A DNA stretch of 64,000 nucleotides, taken from Nostoc linckia FACHB-104 (lineage in GTDB: Bacteria; Cyanobacteriota; Cyanobacteriia; Cyanobacteriales; Nostocaceae). Location: the NCBI RefSeq assembly GCF_014696615.1, contig NZ_JACJQJ010000002.1:62001-126000 (forward strand), in the 5' to 3' direction. The notes beneath the pieces were generated by a model that made no database searches, was not told where the DNA came from, and was given only the letters and a program-made list of their open reading frames with translations. Shown piece after piece: positions 27,797-37,124 of this stretch (the stretch's first letter is position 1; each line of letters starts with the position of its first letter). Position numbers and translations under genes: made by a program.

Positions 27797-29134
27797 CTAA
27801 AATTTCAAGTCTCTAGCACGCACGCTCATAGCACCAGTAGGTTGACTAGCTGGAGGTTGAGCAAAGTTAGTATTAGACAGAGCTGCAATTGCACGCGTAT
27901 ATTGTGGATCGTTTGGTGTACCAACTAAATCTGGATTCGATGCTAGCTGACGCTCCTGCGCTTCTGTCAAGTCCAGCTTGATATCAGGTGTAATTCCTTT
28001 ATGGTTAATATCTGTGCCTTTAGGGGTGTAATAGTGGGCAATAGTCACTGCTAAACCAGAACCATCTGTGAGTTCATGGACTGACTGCACTAGAGCTTTA
28101 CCAAAGGTTTGACTACCAACTACTACAGCTCGTTTATTATCTTTAAGTGCGCCTGTGAGAATTTCGCTAGCACTAGCGGAATTACCATCTACCAAAACTG
28201 CTAAGGGAAGATTCGTTAAAGCAGTACGATTAGCTTTGGTGTCTTCTGTTCCACCTACACGGTCTACTGTGCGGACAATTCCGCCATTATCCAGCCACAT
28301 TCGCGCAATTTCAATGCTGGCTTGCAATAAACCACCAGGATTACCCCGCAAATCTAAAACATAAGCATTAACTTGCTTACTATTTAAATCGCGGATAGCG
28401 CGCCGCATTTGATCCGCTGCATGGGAACTAAATTCTCTTAAGCGAATATAACCAACGCGACGGTTACCTTCTTGTTTGACGGTATAACGTACTGTTGGTA
28501 CTTCAATAGTGGCTCGGGTTAGCTTTAAATCAAAAGCACTTTGCCCGGCGCGTCCCAACCGCAAAGTTAAAATAGTACCAGCTTTGCCACGAATTAGCTT
28601 AGACGCATCATCCACTTTCATTTGCTGAGTGGGTTTGCCATTAATAGCTAAAATTTCATCGCCGGCTTTAATACCTGCTTTTAGCGCTGGGGAATTTTCT
28701 ATAGCTTCTACAACAGTCAGCCGCTTGGTTTTTTCGTTCAATTCCATGCGAATACCAATCCCCGAGACTTCTCCAGAGGTTTGGCTGGTTAGGGCTTCAT
28801 ATTGTTTGGGGTCCATAAAGCGAGTGTATGGATCTCCCAAGGTTTGCAAAGCTTCACGAATTGCAACGTATGCTTCTTCACGAGAAGAATAGTTTTTATT
28901 TAAAAGGCTCTGTCTAGTAGCTTGCCAATCTTGTTGATTAAATTTACCATCAACATACTCACGATTTACCAATTGCCATACTTGGTCTACTAAGGCTTTC
29001 GGGCTATCTTGGAGCGCAGCACGAACGCAGCGTGTCCAAGCAGGGCCAAATACGGATACAGTGGCAGTCGTGGCGATCGCTCCACCAATCAAGGCTACTT
29101 GGAGCGGCGAGTAACGTTTCGCAGATTGGTTCAT
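27797..29134 (-). CDS. Carboxyl-terminal processing protease (S41 family, Ctp)
   Basis: A 445-residue protein with an N-terminal hydrophobic segment (VALIGGAIATTATVSVFG), so it is exported to lumen or periplasm. A PDZ domain lies at about 120-200 (GIGIRMELNEK ... AGIKAGDEILAINGKP). The S41 catalytic domain has Ser321 (NSASASE) and Lys346 (TFGKALVQ), the expected 25 residues apart. Cyanobacteria have several Ctp paralogues; CtpA matures the D1 protein of photosystem II. I cannot tell which paralogue this is. It starts at ATG 29134. Confidence 0.93.
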   Translation of the reverse strand: MNQSAKRYSPLQVALIGGAIATTATVSVFGPAWTRCVRAALQDSPKALVDQVWQLVNREYVDGKFNQQDWQATRQSLLNKNYSSREEAYVAIREALQTLGDPYTRFMDPKQYEALTSQTSGEVSGIGIRMELNEKTKRLTVVEAIENSPALKAGIKAGDEILAINGKPTQQMKVDDASKLIRGKAGTILTLRLGRAGQSAFDLKLTRATIEVPTVRYTVKQEGNRRVGYIRLREFSSHAADQMRRAIRDLNSKQVNAYVLDLRGNPGGLLQASIEIARMWLDNGGIVRTVDRVGGTEDTKANRTALTNLPLAVLVDGNSASASEILTGALKDNKRAVVVGSQTFGKALVQSVHELTDGSGLAVTIAHYYTPKGTDINHKGITPDIKLDLTEAQERQLASNPDLVGTPNDPQYTRAIAALSNTNFAQPPASQPTGAMSVRARDLKF

Positions 29135-29445
29135 GTATATCAGCTGGAATAATTGTGTTGTTGACAGTTTAGCAATCAGGATTTCCAGATTTTTTTAAGT
29201 TTTTATACTTAAAGTTCAGCTATCCTTTCTTCATCATTTCTTCTTAAAAGAATGATAAAAATATAGCTTAACTTTTTAACAATCATTTCTTTGTTTGCTA
29301 GCTTTCTCCGGAAGATAATCTGGGAGTTATGACACTGTTATCTGCGTCAACTTTACACCCTTGATTACTTTTATAAGATAGCACCTTGCTAGCTTAGTTG
29401 CAGGTATTTTAAACATCCGCTAACCACGCTTTTCGTAACTGTGTC
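29135..29445. other. Intergenic region between divergent genes
   Basis: A 311-nt AT-rich gap that should contain promoters for the Ctp protease gene (minus) and the YdcF-like gene (plus). No motif stands out. Confidence 0.4.
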
Positions 29446-30144
29446 ATGAAACGTAATGGTTCCATCAAATCAAAAATTTCCCACGAGAAAAAAGTTAGGA
29501 AACTGTGGCGATTGATACGAAAAGTTGCTTGTGGTCTATGCGCTATCCTGGGTGCATGGCTGATTTTTACCACTATAACCCTAGTTTCTGCATCTTCACA
29601 GCCTGTAAATGCCTTTTTTGTGCTTGGTGGTAGTATTCAACGAGAAATACACGTAGCTAGAGAGGCACAAAAGTACCCCAATATCCCGATTCTGATTTCT
29701 CATGGTTCGCTAGAGCCTTGTGTGTGGTTATTATTTCAGCGACAGGGTACTGAGTTGCAAAACGTTTGGTTGGAAGATTGTGCAAATTCTACTTGGGAAA
29801 ATTTTTATTATGGCATTCCAATTCTACGGCGCTGGGGAGTGCATAAGGTAAAACTGATTACATCACCAACTCATTTACCGAGGGCGCAATGGATGGCGCA
29901 GATTCTCTTGGGAGCAAATGGTATTTGGGTAGAGCCGGATATTGTTCAGGAGCATGGGATTCCCGGTAATCGTGAGTTTTGGCAAAAAACTGCTTTAGAT
30001 GTCACCCGTAGTTTGTTATGGGCAGGTTTCAGCCAAATTATGCAGCCGCAATGTTCAAAGGTGACAAGGCTGGCTGATGTGGATATGCAAGCTTGGGAAA
30101 GCCGAGGGTTTAGGTGTGAGCATCAGGGGATGTTGGGGAGATGA
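29446..30144 (+). CDS. YdcF/SanA-like DUF218 membrane protein
   Basis: A 232-residue protein. A basic N-terminus is followed by one membrane helix (about 27-48, VACGLCAILGAWLIFTTITLV) and a DUF218 domain facing outward: NAFFVLGGSIQREIHVAREA, PILISHGS, EDCANSTWENF and VKLITSPTHLPRAQWMA. DUF218 proteins (YdcF, SanA, ElyC) are linked to envelope functions; the reaction is not settled. ATG 29446. It is followed by a hairpin repeat and the EACC1-like small gene. Confidence 0.85.
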   Translation: MKRNGSIKSKISHEKKVRKLWRLIRKVACGLCAILGAWLIFTTITLVSASSQPVNAFFVLGGSIQREIHVAREAQKYPNIPILISHGSLEPCVWLLFQRQGTELQNVWLEDCANSTWENFYYGIPILRRWGVHKVKLITSPTHLPRAQWMAQILLGANGIWVEPDIVQEHGIPGNREFWQKTALDVTRSLLWAGFSQIMQPQCSKVTRLADVDMQAWESRGFRCEHQGMLGR

Positions 30145-30145
30145 G

Positions 30146-30252
30146 GGAGGTGAAGGGCAAAAGGGGAAGGGAAAAAGGGGCAAGAAAAAACCTTTAACCC
30201 TTACCCTTTCACCTTTTCCCCAAACTAAATTCAGAGTTGAAAATCCTTAACC
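30146..30252. repeat. Purine/pyrimidine hairpin repeat (copy 2)
   Basis: A left purine arm (aaggggaagggaaaaagggg) and a right pyrimidine arm (aacctttaacccttaccc ... ttttcccc) form a hairpin. 30181-30252 matches 5403-5476 almost throughout. It adds a false in-frame extension to the gene at 30333. Confidence 0.7.
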
Positions 30253-30332
30253 GAGCAGTATTGGTAGATGAGGGGGTGTTTCTCAAAGAGGTAGACATTA
30301 AAATAACGCTGGGAAGAATTGCAAGTAAGTTT

Positions 30333-30527
30333 ATGGCAGATATTCAAGTAGCAATTGAGGGTGAGGATGCGATCGCAGCAACGGAGGAGTTGTTGGCGAT
30401 TCCTGGTATATCTGGTGACTATACAGTAAATACGGAATCACCGGAACGAGAAACGGTAGTTGCAACGGTGGCGACTATCGTGGGGATTGTTGGGGGTGCG
30501 ATCGCTTCCCATAAAAGAAATCGCTGA
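30333..30527 (+). CDS. Small EACC1-like protein (effector-associated component)
   Basis: A 64-residue protein. The N-terminal part is MADIQVAIEGEDAIAATEELLAI..., followed by one C-terminal hydrophobic helix (VVATVATIVGIVGGAIA) and a basic end HKRNR. Size, layout and position directly before a CHAT-related reading frame fit the effector-associated constant component (EACC1-like) proteins of bacterial conflict systems. The frame is open from a TTG at 30237, but that part overlaps the repeat, so ATG 30333 is preferred, with only a weak ribosome binding site. It may be a leftover of a decayed system. Confidence 0.5.
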   Translation: MADIQVAIEGEDAIAATEELLAIPGISGDYTVNTESPERETVVATVATIVGIVGGAIASHKRNR

Positions 30528-30528
30528 T

Positions 30529-30702
30529 TTGATTGAGTTGGCGGAGCGAGATTATTATGTTTCGTCGTTACCAGAGGATTATGCGGTAACTGGGCGGCGG
30601 TTGTATGACTGGTTGGATGGGAGCGATCGCTATTTACAATCCTTGCTAGATAAGTATCGCCGGAAAGGGGTTGTATTAGCGATCAACAGTACGCTTGCGT
30701 GA
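30529..30702 (+). pseudogene. Truncated CHAT-type protein fragment
   Basis: About 58 codons in frame directly after the EACC1-like gene encode IELAERDYYVSSLPEDY, LYDWLDGSDRYLQSLLDKY and RKGVVLAINSTLA, then TGA. The last part resembles the region just before the PWE motif in CHAT proteins that follow EACC1 genes, but the His/Cys core never appears. Beyond the stop the DNA leads straight into the 3' end of the opposite-strand CHAT gene. I read it as a deletion remnant. Confidence 0.45.
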
Positions 30703-30790
30703 AGTGTTGAGGTTGATTTTTTACAAAGATAAGCAACAACTGTGAGGAACTTGTGAGCAAAAGTAATCTCAAAGGCGATTAGCGTACAGC

Positions 30791-33427
30791 TTATAACCAA
30801 TTACCTACCAAAACGAAAGAAGCCCAAAAATAGGGATGTTGATATAAAGGATTAGCCATAATTTTTCTTTGCGCTTGTCTTAAGGCTTCAGCTTTACTAA
30901 GTTGAGAATTATTCAACTGCTGATAAAATTCTTTCATTAAATTAGCAGTTGATTCATCATTAACTGACCATAAACTAGCAATTGTACTTTTAGCACCCGA
31001 TCGCAAAGCTAACCCAGCTAATCCTAAAGTGGCGCGATTATCACCGGTTGCTGTTTGACAAGCACTCATCACCAAGAGTTCAACGGGTTCTAAAATTCCC
31101 AGTCTTCTTTTTTGGAATAACCGATCAAAATCTAAAATAGAAATGCGATCGCTCCATGTCAGCAAGAAGGTTTCTTGAGGATTAGAACTAAATTGACCGT
31201 GAGTTGCTAGATGAACAATGGGGAATGATTGACTATCGAGTTCTTTTTTGAATTTATCGCGAGTAAATTCTTGATTCAGCAAGGTTTTAGCCGGAAATTC
31301 CTTGGTTAATTCTTTAATTTCTCCTGTTACCGCCGGTAAAGAACTAAAGCCTTGACGTGCTTCTGTTAATCCCGCCGCTAATACATCAAGTTTTTTGCGT
31401 TGCAATCCTTGGGGAAATAATTGTAACCCCGGACTCAGAGCAACATTATATTTTTCTATCAAGTAGCGATCGCCATCGTGAAGCGCAGACATTGGTAAGT
31501 TGCGTAATAAACCATCAAGGACAAATACTAAGGTTTTGACGTTATTGCTATTCAGTTTCGCTTCCGCAGGTGCAATCAGCCATCTGTAAACTCTTTGAGA
31601 CAGGCGGAAACTCTCCTCCCGAATATAACCACGGGACATATAGGAATAAAGATGTCTCAAGGTATTTTCAACTTGCCTTTTTACCAGTTTTGTACTGTAG
31701 TGATGCAAAGGTTGATTGGGAATGGAAAGGATGACTTCTAAGCGATCGCTTAAAATAATTGGATAGATAACAGCCGCTTGTACGTCAATTTGATCGATAT
31801 TTACAGGATAGTTATCTACACAAGCATCTTTAAAGTAGTTATCCAATTCAGCTATTTGTAGCGCTTCAATTACCTGACGTGCTTGTTTGAGGTTTTTTTG
31901 ATTATCGCCTTTTTCTAACAACAATCCTACATATTCTCGATATATCGGTTCAATACTTTCTTTAAAATCAAACTGCACATCGGTACTGATGGCGACTAAA
32001 TCACCGCGTAAGGATTGGATGTTATTAAAAGCAGTCTCATAAGCTGAGATCGCACTATCAATATCTCCTTGTGCTTTGGCTATTGCACCTGATTGTGTCG
32101 CTGTTAAAGCTAATAAATCAGCCGCATTCATTTCTTGAGCAATATTTTGAGCCTGTTGTGTCAGTTTTTTCGCTTCTGCTAACTGGCTATTTTCTTGATA
32201 TAGTTTACCTAATTCTTGCAAAGCATAGGCTTCGGCTCGAAAATCTTTAATTTCTCTGGCTTGTTGAATAGCTGTTGCTAATAATTGCGCGATTTTAGCA
32301 TTATCAGATTTTAAAGTTGTTTTTCCACTCTGAATTTCTCGCTCTATGATCATCAAAGTTTCCGCAAAATTTATCCGCGAATAAATAGCTGGACGACTGG
32401 CTGCAAGTTGAGCAAGATTATTTTCTATGGTTGGGATTACTGCCTGTACAGCTTCCCATCTTTGGCGTTTAACTAATACGCTTAACTGATTTAATTGTGC
32501 TGATAATTTTCCTTGAATTTCGGGAGATAAATTAACTGCCTCTTGATAATTTTCTATCGCCATGTCATCTTTTGCTAAATCTTTGGCGACATTACCCAAA
32601 CTAAAGACAACTGCACTCACATCTTTTGGCGATTTAAATTGTTTACTAATTGCCAAACTTTTCTCTAAAATTGTTTGAGATTGTTCCAAATCACCAATAG
32701 TTTGTAGTGCCACACCTAAACTTCTTAAACCTTGCGCTTTCAGTAAACTATCAGGTTGAATTTGTAATTCTGCTACCAATTCCTCTAACAGCGTTTTGGC
32801 GCGGCGATATTGTCCTAAAGTTTGCAAACCCTGTGCTTGATTAATTTGGCTAATGAGTTTACCTGTTTTATCTCCAGCGCCTGCATATATAGCTGCGGCT
32901 TGCTTCCAGGTATCAATTGCTGTCTCTGTTTGTCCTTGTATTAGTTGAATTGTCCCTTGGGTATTTAAAGCCTGTGCTAAAAGTAAATTACTCTGAATAT
33001 CCGAGGTTTTCCCAGTTTTTAGTAAATTAATACTTTCGGCAATTGTAGTTTGAGCTTTTGGGGTTTTTCCTAAATCTTTATATGCCAATGCTAAATAATT
33101 TAGCACTTGCACCTGGTTCGGAAATTCTTTGTTATCTTGATAAGACTTTAACGCCTGTTCCCATATTCTAACTGCTTCTGTATATTGTCCTTTTTGATAA
33201 TAGTCTTTCCCCTGCTGTAAGAAGTTTAAATTATTATTTAGTTGTTGAGAGATATAATATTGCTCTGTTAAATGAGATTGATGAGCAACAACAGGAATAT
33301 CCTTTGTAACTAAGAGTATAGTGAGAATGATGCTGAGTACAAAAAGCCCGTAAATATTGACTTTTCTTCGGGGAAATAACCGAAAATTGGGCAAAAGGAT
33401 TTTTTTATTTAAAAATTTATGTTTCAT
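30791..33427 (-). CDS. Membrane-anchored or secreted TPR-CHAT protein
   Basis: An 878-residue protein. An N-terminal hydrophobic segment (about 22-42, FVLSIILTILLVTK) directs it to or across the membrane. TPR repeats cover about 70-470 (YYQKGQYTEAVRIWEQALKS and similar). The CHAT domain is at about 570-878, with His743 (LATHGQF) and Cys790 (VMSACQTATG). I use ATG 33427; the in-frame TTG/GTG pair further up (33460) has no better signal. It is the third gene after the adhesin and two-partner-secretion exoprotein genes, so it may process surface proteins. That target is inferred. Confidence 0.9.
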   Translation of the reverse strand: MKHKFLNKKILLPNFRLFPRRKVNIYGLFVLSIILTILLVTKDIPVVAHQSHLTEQYYISQQLNNNLNFLQQGKDYYQKGQYTEAVRIWEQALKSYQDNKEFPNQVQVLNYLALAYKDLGKTPKAQTTIAESINLLKTGKTSDIQSNLLLAQALNTQGTIQLIQGQTETAIDTWKQAAAIYAGAGDKTGKLISQINQAQGLQTLGQYRRAKTLLEELVAELQIQPDSLLKAQGLRSLGVALQTIGDLEQSQTILEKSLAISKQFKSPKDVSAVVFSLGNVAKDLAKDDMAIENYQEAVNLSPEIQGKLSAQLNQLSVLVKRQRWEAVQAVIPTIENNLAQLAASRPAIYSRINFAETLMIIEREIQSGKTTLKSDNAKIAQLLATAIQQAREIKDFRAEAYALQELGKLYQENSQLAEAKKLTQQAQNIAQEMNAADLLALTATQSGAIAKAQGDIDSAISAYETAFNNIQSLRGDLVAISTDVQFDFKESIEPIYREYVGLLLEKGDNQKNLKQARQVIEALQIAELDNYFKDACVDNYPVNIDQIDVQAAVIYPIILSDRLEVILSIPNQPLHHYSTKLVKRQVENTLRHLYSYMSRGYIREESFRLSQRVYRWLIAPAEAKLNSNNVKTLVFVLDGLLRNLPMSALHDGDRYLIEKYNVALSPGLQLFPQGLQRKKLDVLAAGLTEARQGFSSLPAVTGEIKELTKEFPAKTLLNQEFTRDKFKKELDSQSFPIVHLATHGQFSSNPQETFLLTWSDRISILDFDRLFQKRRLGILEPVELLVMSACQTATGDNRATLGLAGLALRSGAKSTIASLWSVNDESTANLMKEFYQQLNNSQLSKAEALRQAQRKIMANPLYQHPYFWASFVLVGNWL

Positions 33428-33578
33428 CTTATTAAAATATTGCAATCCGCGCAGCACCAACTAAATGCTTTGATGCGTTTTAGCACATTTTACATCCTAC
33501 AATTTATCTGCGTGCATCTGCGTTTATCCTCATTTATCGGCGGTTAATTATCCACCAGTAATTTCAACCATTAAAGCT

Positions 33579-36500
33579 TTATGAATGTCTACAATTTAAC
33601 CTTTGCTGCGGTGCAGTTTCTTGAGGTACAGAAGCTACTAATTCTACTTCTCCTTGGGCATTAATTACCCAGCTTGTTGCTGCAATAATAAATTCTTGAG
33701 TTGGAGGCGAAGAATTAATGGATTGATTGCGATTCTGTGCAGTGGTGAAATCTCGCAGATCTGATAACAGAGTTTGATCGCGAATAGTTGCAGTTGGATC
33801 AACTGGTAAGCCACCTCTTCCCGTGATGATAAAGGAATTACCCTCAGTTGCAGCACAACTAGCAATAATGCGATCGCTGGGATCGTTAGGCGCGTCTGGT
33901 AACTCCACTAAGCCGGAAGCCGGATCGATGTCGAGATTATTAATCGATACAGTACCAGCAACGCCAAACTCAGAACTTGCAGTAATCTTATTTCCAGAGG
34001 TACCTTGCTGTTGATTAGCAATCCCAAAAAGACTTGTGGCGGTAATATCGACATTGCCACCACGTCCAAAGAAAGCATTGGCTGTAATATTATTATTGTC
34101 TTTGGGTACGGTAACAATAAAATTTGTGCCGATGATCACATTGCCACCATTGCCACCAGCACCCGCATTGCCGGCATTTGTAGAAACGCGACTGTTTTGC
34201 AGTAACAATAAATAGTCTGGTAAACTCAGGCTAATATTGCCGCCATTGGTGCTGGCTGTCTCCGCAGAAATTACAGCTTGATTTTCTAGGGTTAATCTGG
34301 TGGCTTCAATCCTGATATTACCGCCAATCCCAGAGCCTTGGCTATTCACCGAAACAGTTGCACCATCCCGAATCTCTACAAGTTCGGGATCGATGAAAAT
34401 ATTGCCACCATTGCCAGTAGAACCAGCCGTGGTATTGGAAAATACTCCTGTATTTGCGCCAGCCAACAAGACTTTATCTTTAACTATGACTGCGATATTG
34501 CCTGCATTGCCACCACCTGCAGTTAATGCTTCTAACTGTGCGCCATTGGTAACCGATAAAGCAGGTGCAGTAATTTGTAAAGTTCCGCCTTGGCCGGTTG
34601 CACCTGCTAAGGCGCTGACAAATGCACCGCTAGGTTTAAAAGGTTCACCAGGATTACCATCGAAGGACACTGATTGTGTAGCATTAATAAAAATACCACC
34701 TGCATCATCAGCAGTAGCCGTACTAGTGCTAATCCCAGCGCCATTTGTGACTGATAGTTGACCTGTTTTGATGTCAATAATATTACCTTGTCCTTGAGAA
34801 CCCGGTAAAACTTCACTGAGAATGCCGCTAGGAATTACCTGTGGTTGGGGAAGATTGGCAGGGGAGAATAAAATTGCCCCATCAATCAGAATGGATTTGG
34901 CGGCGTTTACCTCAATTCTGCCTGCATCACCAAATCCCCGTGTAGAGGCTCTAATTTGCGCGCCTTGTTGCAAAGATAAAGAGTTAGTCTGAATATCAAT
35001 AATGCCACCGTTGCCTTGAGCATTAGGAAAGACAACGTTACTAAAACCACTAAAAATCCCCCTATCAGAGATACCCGTGAGAGCGATCGCATCTGTAGCT
35101 CTGACGGTGATTTTACCACCATTGCCCACACGCTCAGTTTGGGAAAATACTTGCCCGCCATTGGTAGCGGTAAATGTCTTGGTATTGATTTCAACATCAC
35201 CCGCATTGCCACCGATAGCGCTGATTGTCTGGCTTCCTAGTTTAGAGTTATTTAAAGAGATCCTGTCAGCATTAACGATGACGTTACCAGCATTACCACC
35301 AAGAGTAAAAGTTGATAATTCCGCTTGATTGGCTTCTAAGGAATTAGCAGTAATAATCAGCTTACCACCAGGGCCTGTTGCCCCTGGATACAAATTACTT
35401 TGCACATAGTTACTCAAGGAAATCAAAGGTGCGTTTAATGTGACATCACCACCTTGTCCCGAACCATAGCCTGCACTTTCAATATAGGAAATTCCTAGAG
35501 GTGCTGGTGCTTGAATAATCGCTGATTGACTCTTGAGGGTAATATTTCCCCCAGAGGAACCATAGGAAACAATTTGCGATCGTGATGGCATAAAAATATC
35601 ACCTTTAGCTAACAGTGTGATATTGCCTCCAGGGTTGGCAAAGGAAAAGGTGACAAAATCAAATCCCGAAGCATCTAAAAAGTTGGGAGTGGTAATTTTT
35701 CCCCGCGAGTCAATCACCACATCACCACCCCTAGCCACACCCCCGAATGTTCCTAACAACGATGTCACGGTAATATCACCGGATAACACGGGATTGGGTT
35801 GATATTGGTTAGTTAAAAAAATCAACCCTCCCTGGTTAACAATTTGATTGATGGTGATATTGGCACTGCTGGGATTGCCATTGGTATTAGGAGTAGGAGA
35901 AAAATCAGAGGGTTCGCCTGTAATTCCCGGTGGGTTAACAGCGGTAGTTCCGGCTCTAATATCAACGGTGGGTATTAAACTACCATTAATGGGAACTTGG
36001 GTTACGCCATCCGATAAGGTGACTGTTTGATTAATAAAATTAGTGGTATCGGGGCCTGTGATAGTTAAACTATCAATGGTGACACTCCCACCTGCAAAAA
36101 TATGGATGGAAGCCCCTGTATAACTATTAAAACTTACATCACCACTGGCACGAATTACTGGATCGTCTGTGCTGGATAAATCTCCACCTGTACCATTCAA
36201 TTGTTCGAGGCGAAAGTTACCATTGCTATAAAATTGGGCGTTCCCACCAATTGCATTAGCTGAACGTAACAGCAGATTTTCTCCTGCAAACAAGCCACTG
36301 GCGCGATTATTTAAAGCAAAGATATCTATTTTATTGCCTTGGGCTAAAAGTTGTTGTCCCGCTGCGGCGATGAAGGGGTTATTAACAGTATCGCGAATTT
36401 TAACTGTATCGCTAGCTTGTAAAGTTAAATTCCGCCCAGCTTGTAACTGTCCTTGTAAGTCGAGATTTTGACCCAATAAAGTTAAATCTTTCCCTACAGA

Positions 36501-37112
36501 TAAGTTACCAGAATTAGTAATAGTGCTTTCAGGAGGTAACCAACTATCTAAACCTAGAGGTTGCTTGATAGTTAATAGCGGCGGCGATTGGGGGTTTTGA
36601 GTACTAAATTTCTCGCCGTTGGGAAATAACACACCGCTGCTAGTGCTAGCGAAAAAAGAACCGGAAATATCTAAGCGGGCATTTTGTCCGAAAATAATGC
36701 CATTAGGATTAATCAAGTAGAGGTTTGCGCCACCTAACACCCCCAGCGTCCCGAAAATCTTCGAGGCTTGGTTTCCAGTGACTCGTCCTAGAATATTTTC
36801 TATGTTAGAGGGATTAGCAAAATAAACTCGTTGCTGATCGCCAACGTTGAAGTCTTGGAAGCTGTGAAACAAATTATTACCCCGAATCGCACCGCCATCA
36901 ATGCGTTCAATGACATTACCTTGCTGTTGCACATTCGGGGTAACAATTGAGCGATCGCTACCTAAACTATTGTCAGGGATAATTTGTGCTTTTACGCCTG
37001 AAGTTAAGCCTAGCGTACAGGCGATCGCTCCACTACTGGCGAAAATTGCTAGTAGTCTGTGCCACATCATCCCTACCTGCGTGTAGATTGCCTTACCCTG
37101 AAAAATTGGCAT
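33579..37112 (-). CDS. Filamentous haemagglutinin-type exoprotein (two-partner secretion)
   Basis: A 1,177-residue protein. A signal peptide (LLAIFASSGAIACTLGL ... VKAQ, cut after about residue 45) is followed by a TPS domain (about 45-170) with RIDGGAIRGNNLFHSFQDF, NIENILGRVTG and NLYLINPNGIIFGQNA. The remainder is a Gly/Asn-rich beta-helix, ending in a conserved part with RIIASCAATEGNSFIITGRGG. It would be exported by a TpsB outer-membrane pore, but none is encoded in the window. The stop of the upstream RTX gene directly abuts a GTG (37124); I choose ATG 37112. It probably forms an operon with its neighbours. Confidence 0.92.
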   Translation of the reverse strand: MPIFQGKAIYTQVGMMWHRLLAIFASSGAIACTLGLTSGVKAQIIPDNSLGSDRSIVTPNVQQQGNVIERIDGGAIRGNNLFHSFQDFNVGDQQRVYFANPSNIENILGRVTGNQASKIFGTLGVLGGANLYLINPNGIIFGQNARLDISGSFFASTSSGVLFPNGEKFSTQNPQSPPLLTIKQPLGLDSWLPPESTITNSGNLSVGKDLTLLGQNLDLQGQLQAGRNLTLQASDTVKIRDTVNNPFIAAAGQQLLAQGNKIDIFALNNRASGLFAGENLLLRSANAIGGNAQFYSNGNFRLEQLNGTGGDLSSTDDPVIRASGDVSFNSYTGASIHIFAGGSVTIDSLTITGPDTTNFINQTVTLSDGVTQVPINGSLIPTVDIRAGTTAVNPPGITGEPSDFSPTPNTNGNPSSANITINQIVNQGGLIFLTNQYQPNPVLSGDITVTSLLGTFGGVARGGDVVIDSRGKITTPNFLDASGFDFVTFSFANPGGNITLLAKGDIFMPSRSQIVSYGSSGGNITLKSQSAIIQAPAPLGISYIESAGYGSGQGGDVTLNAPLISLSNYVQSNLYPGATGPGGKLIITANSLEANQAELSTFTLGGNAGNVIVNADRISLNNSKLGSQTISAIGGNAGDVEINTKTFTATNGGQVFSQTERVGNGGKITVRATDAIALTGISDRGIFSGFSNVVFPNAQGNGGIIDIQTNSLSLQQGAQIRASTRGFGDAGRIEVNAAKSILIDGAILFSPANLPQPQVIPSGILSEVLPGSQGQGNIIDIKTGQLSVTNGAGISTSTATADDAGGIFINATQSVSFDGNPGEPFKPSGAFVSALAGATGQGGTLQITAPALSVTNGAQLEALTAGGGNAGNIAVIVKDKVLLAGANTGVFSNTTAGSTGNGGNIFIDPELVEIRDGATVSVNSQGSGIGGNIRIEATRLTLENQAVISAETASTNGGNISLSLPDYLLLLQNSRVSTNAGNAGAGGNGGNVIIGTNFIVTVPKDNNNITANAFFGRGGNVDITATSLFGIANQQQGTSGNKITASSEFGVAGTVSINNLDIDPASGLVELPDAPNDPSDRIIASCAATEGNSFIITGRGGLPVDPTATIRDQTLLSDLRDFTTAQNRNQSINSSPPTQEFIIAATSWVINAQGEVELVASVPQETAPQQRLNCRHS

Positions 37113-37124
37113 GGAGATTATCAC

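Noticed and set aside
30460-30702. 80-residue protein as an independent gene
   Set aside because: Its first ~20 codons overlap the EACC1-like gene in another frame and begin with TTG; only the later part has CHAT-like character, so a truncated remnant is more likely.
34300-34761. 153-codon plus-strand frame opposite the exoprotein gene
   Set aside because: It is antisense to a Gly/Asn-rich repetitive gene, whose codon bias leaves the opposite strand open; no ribosome binding site or known motif.
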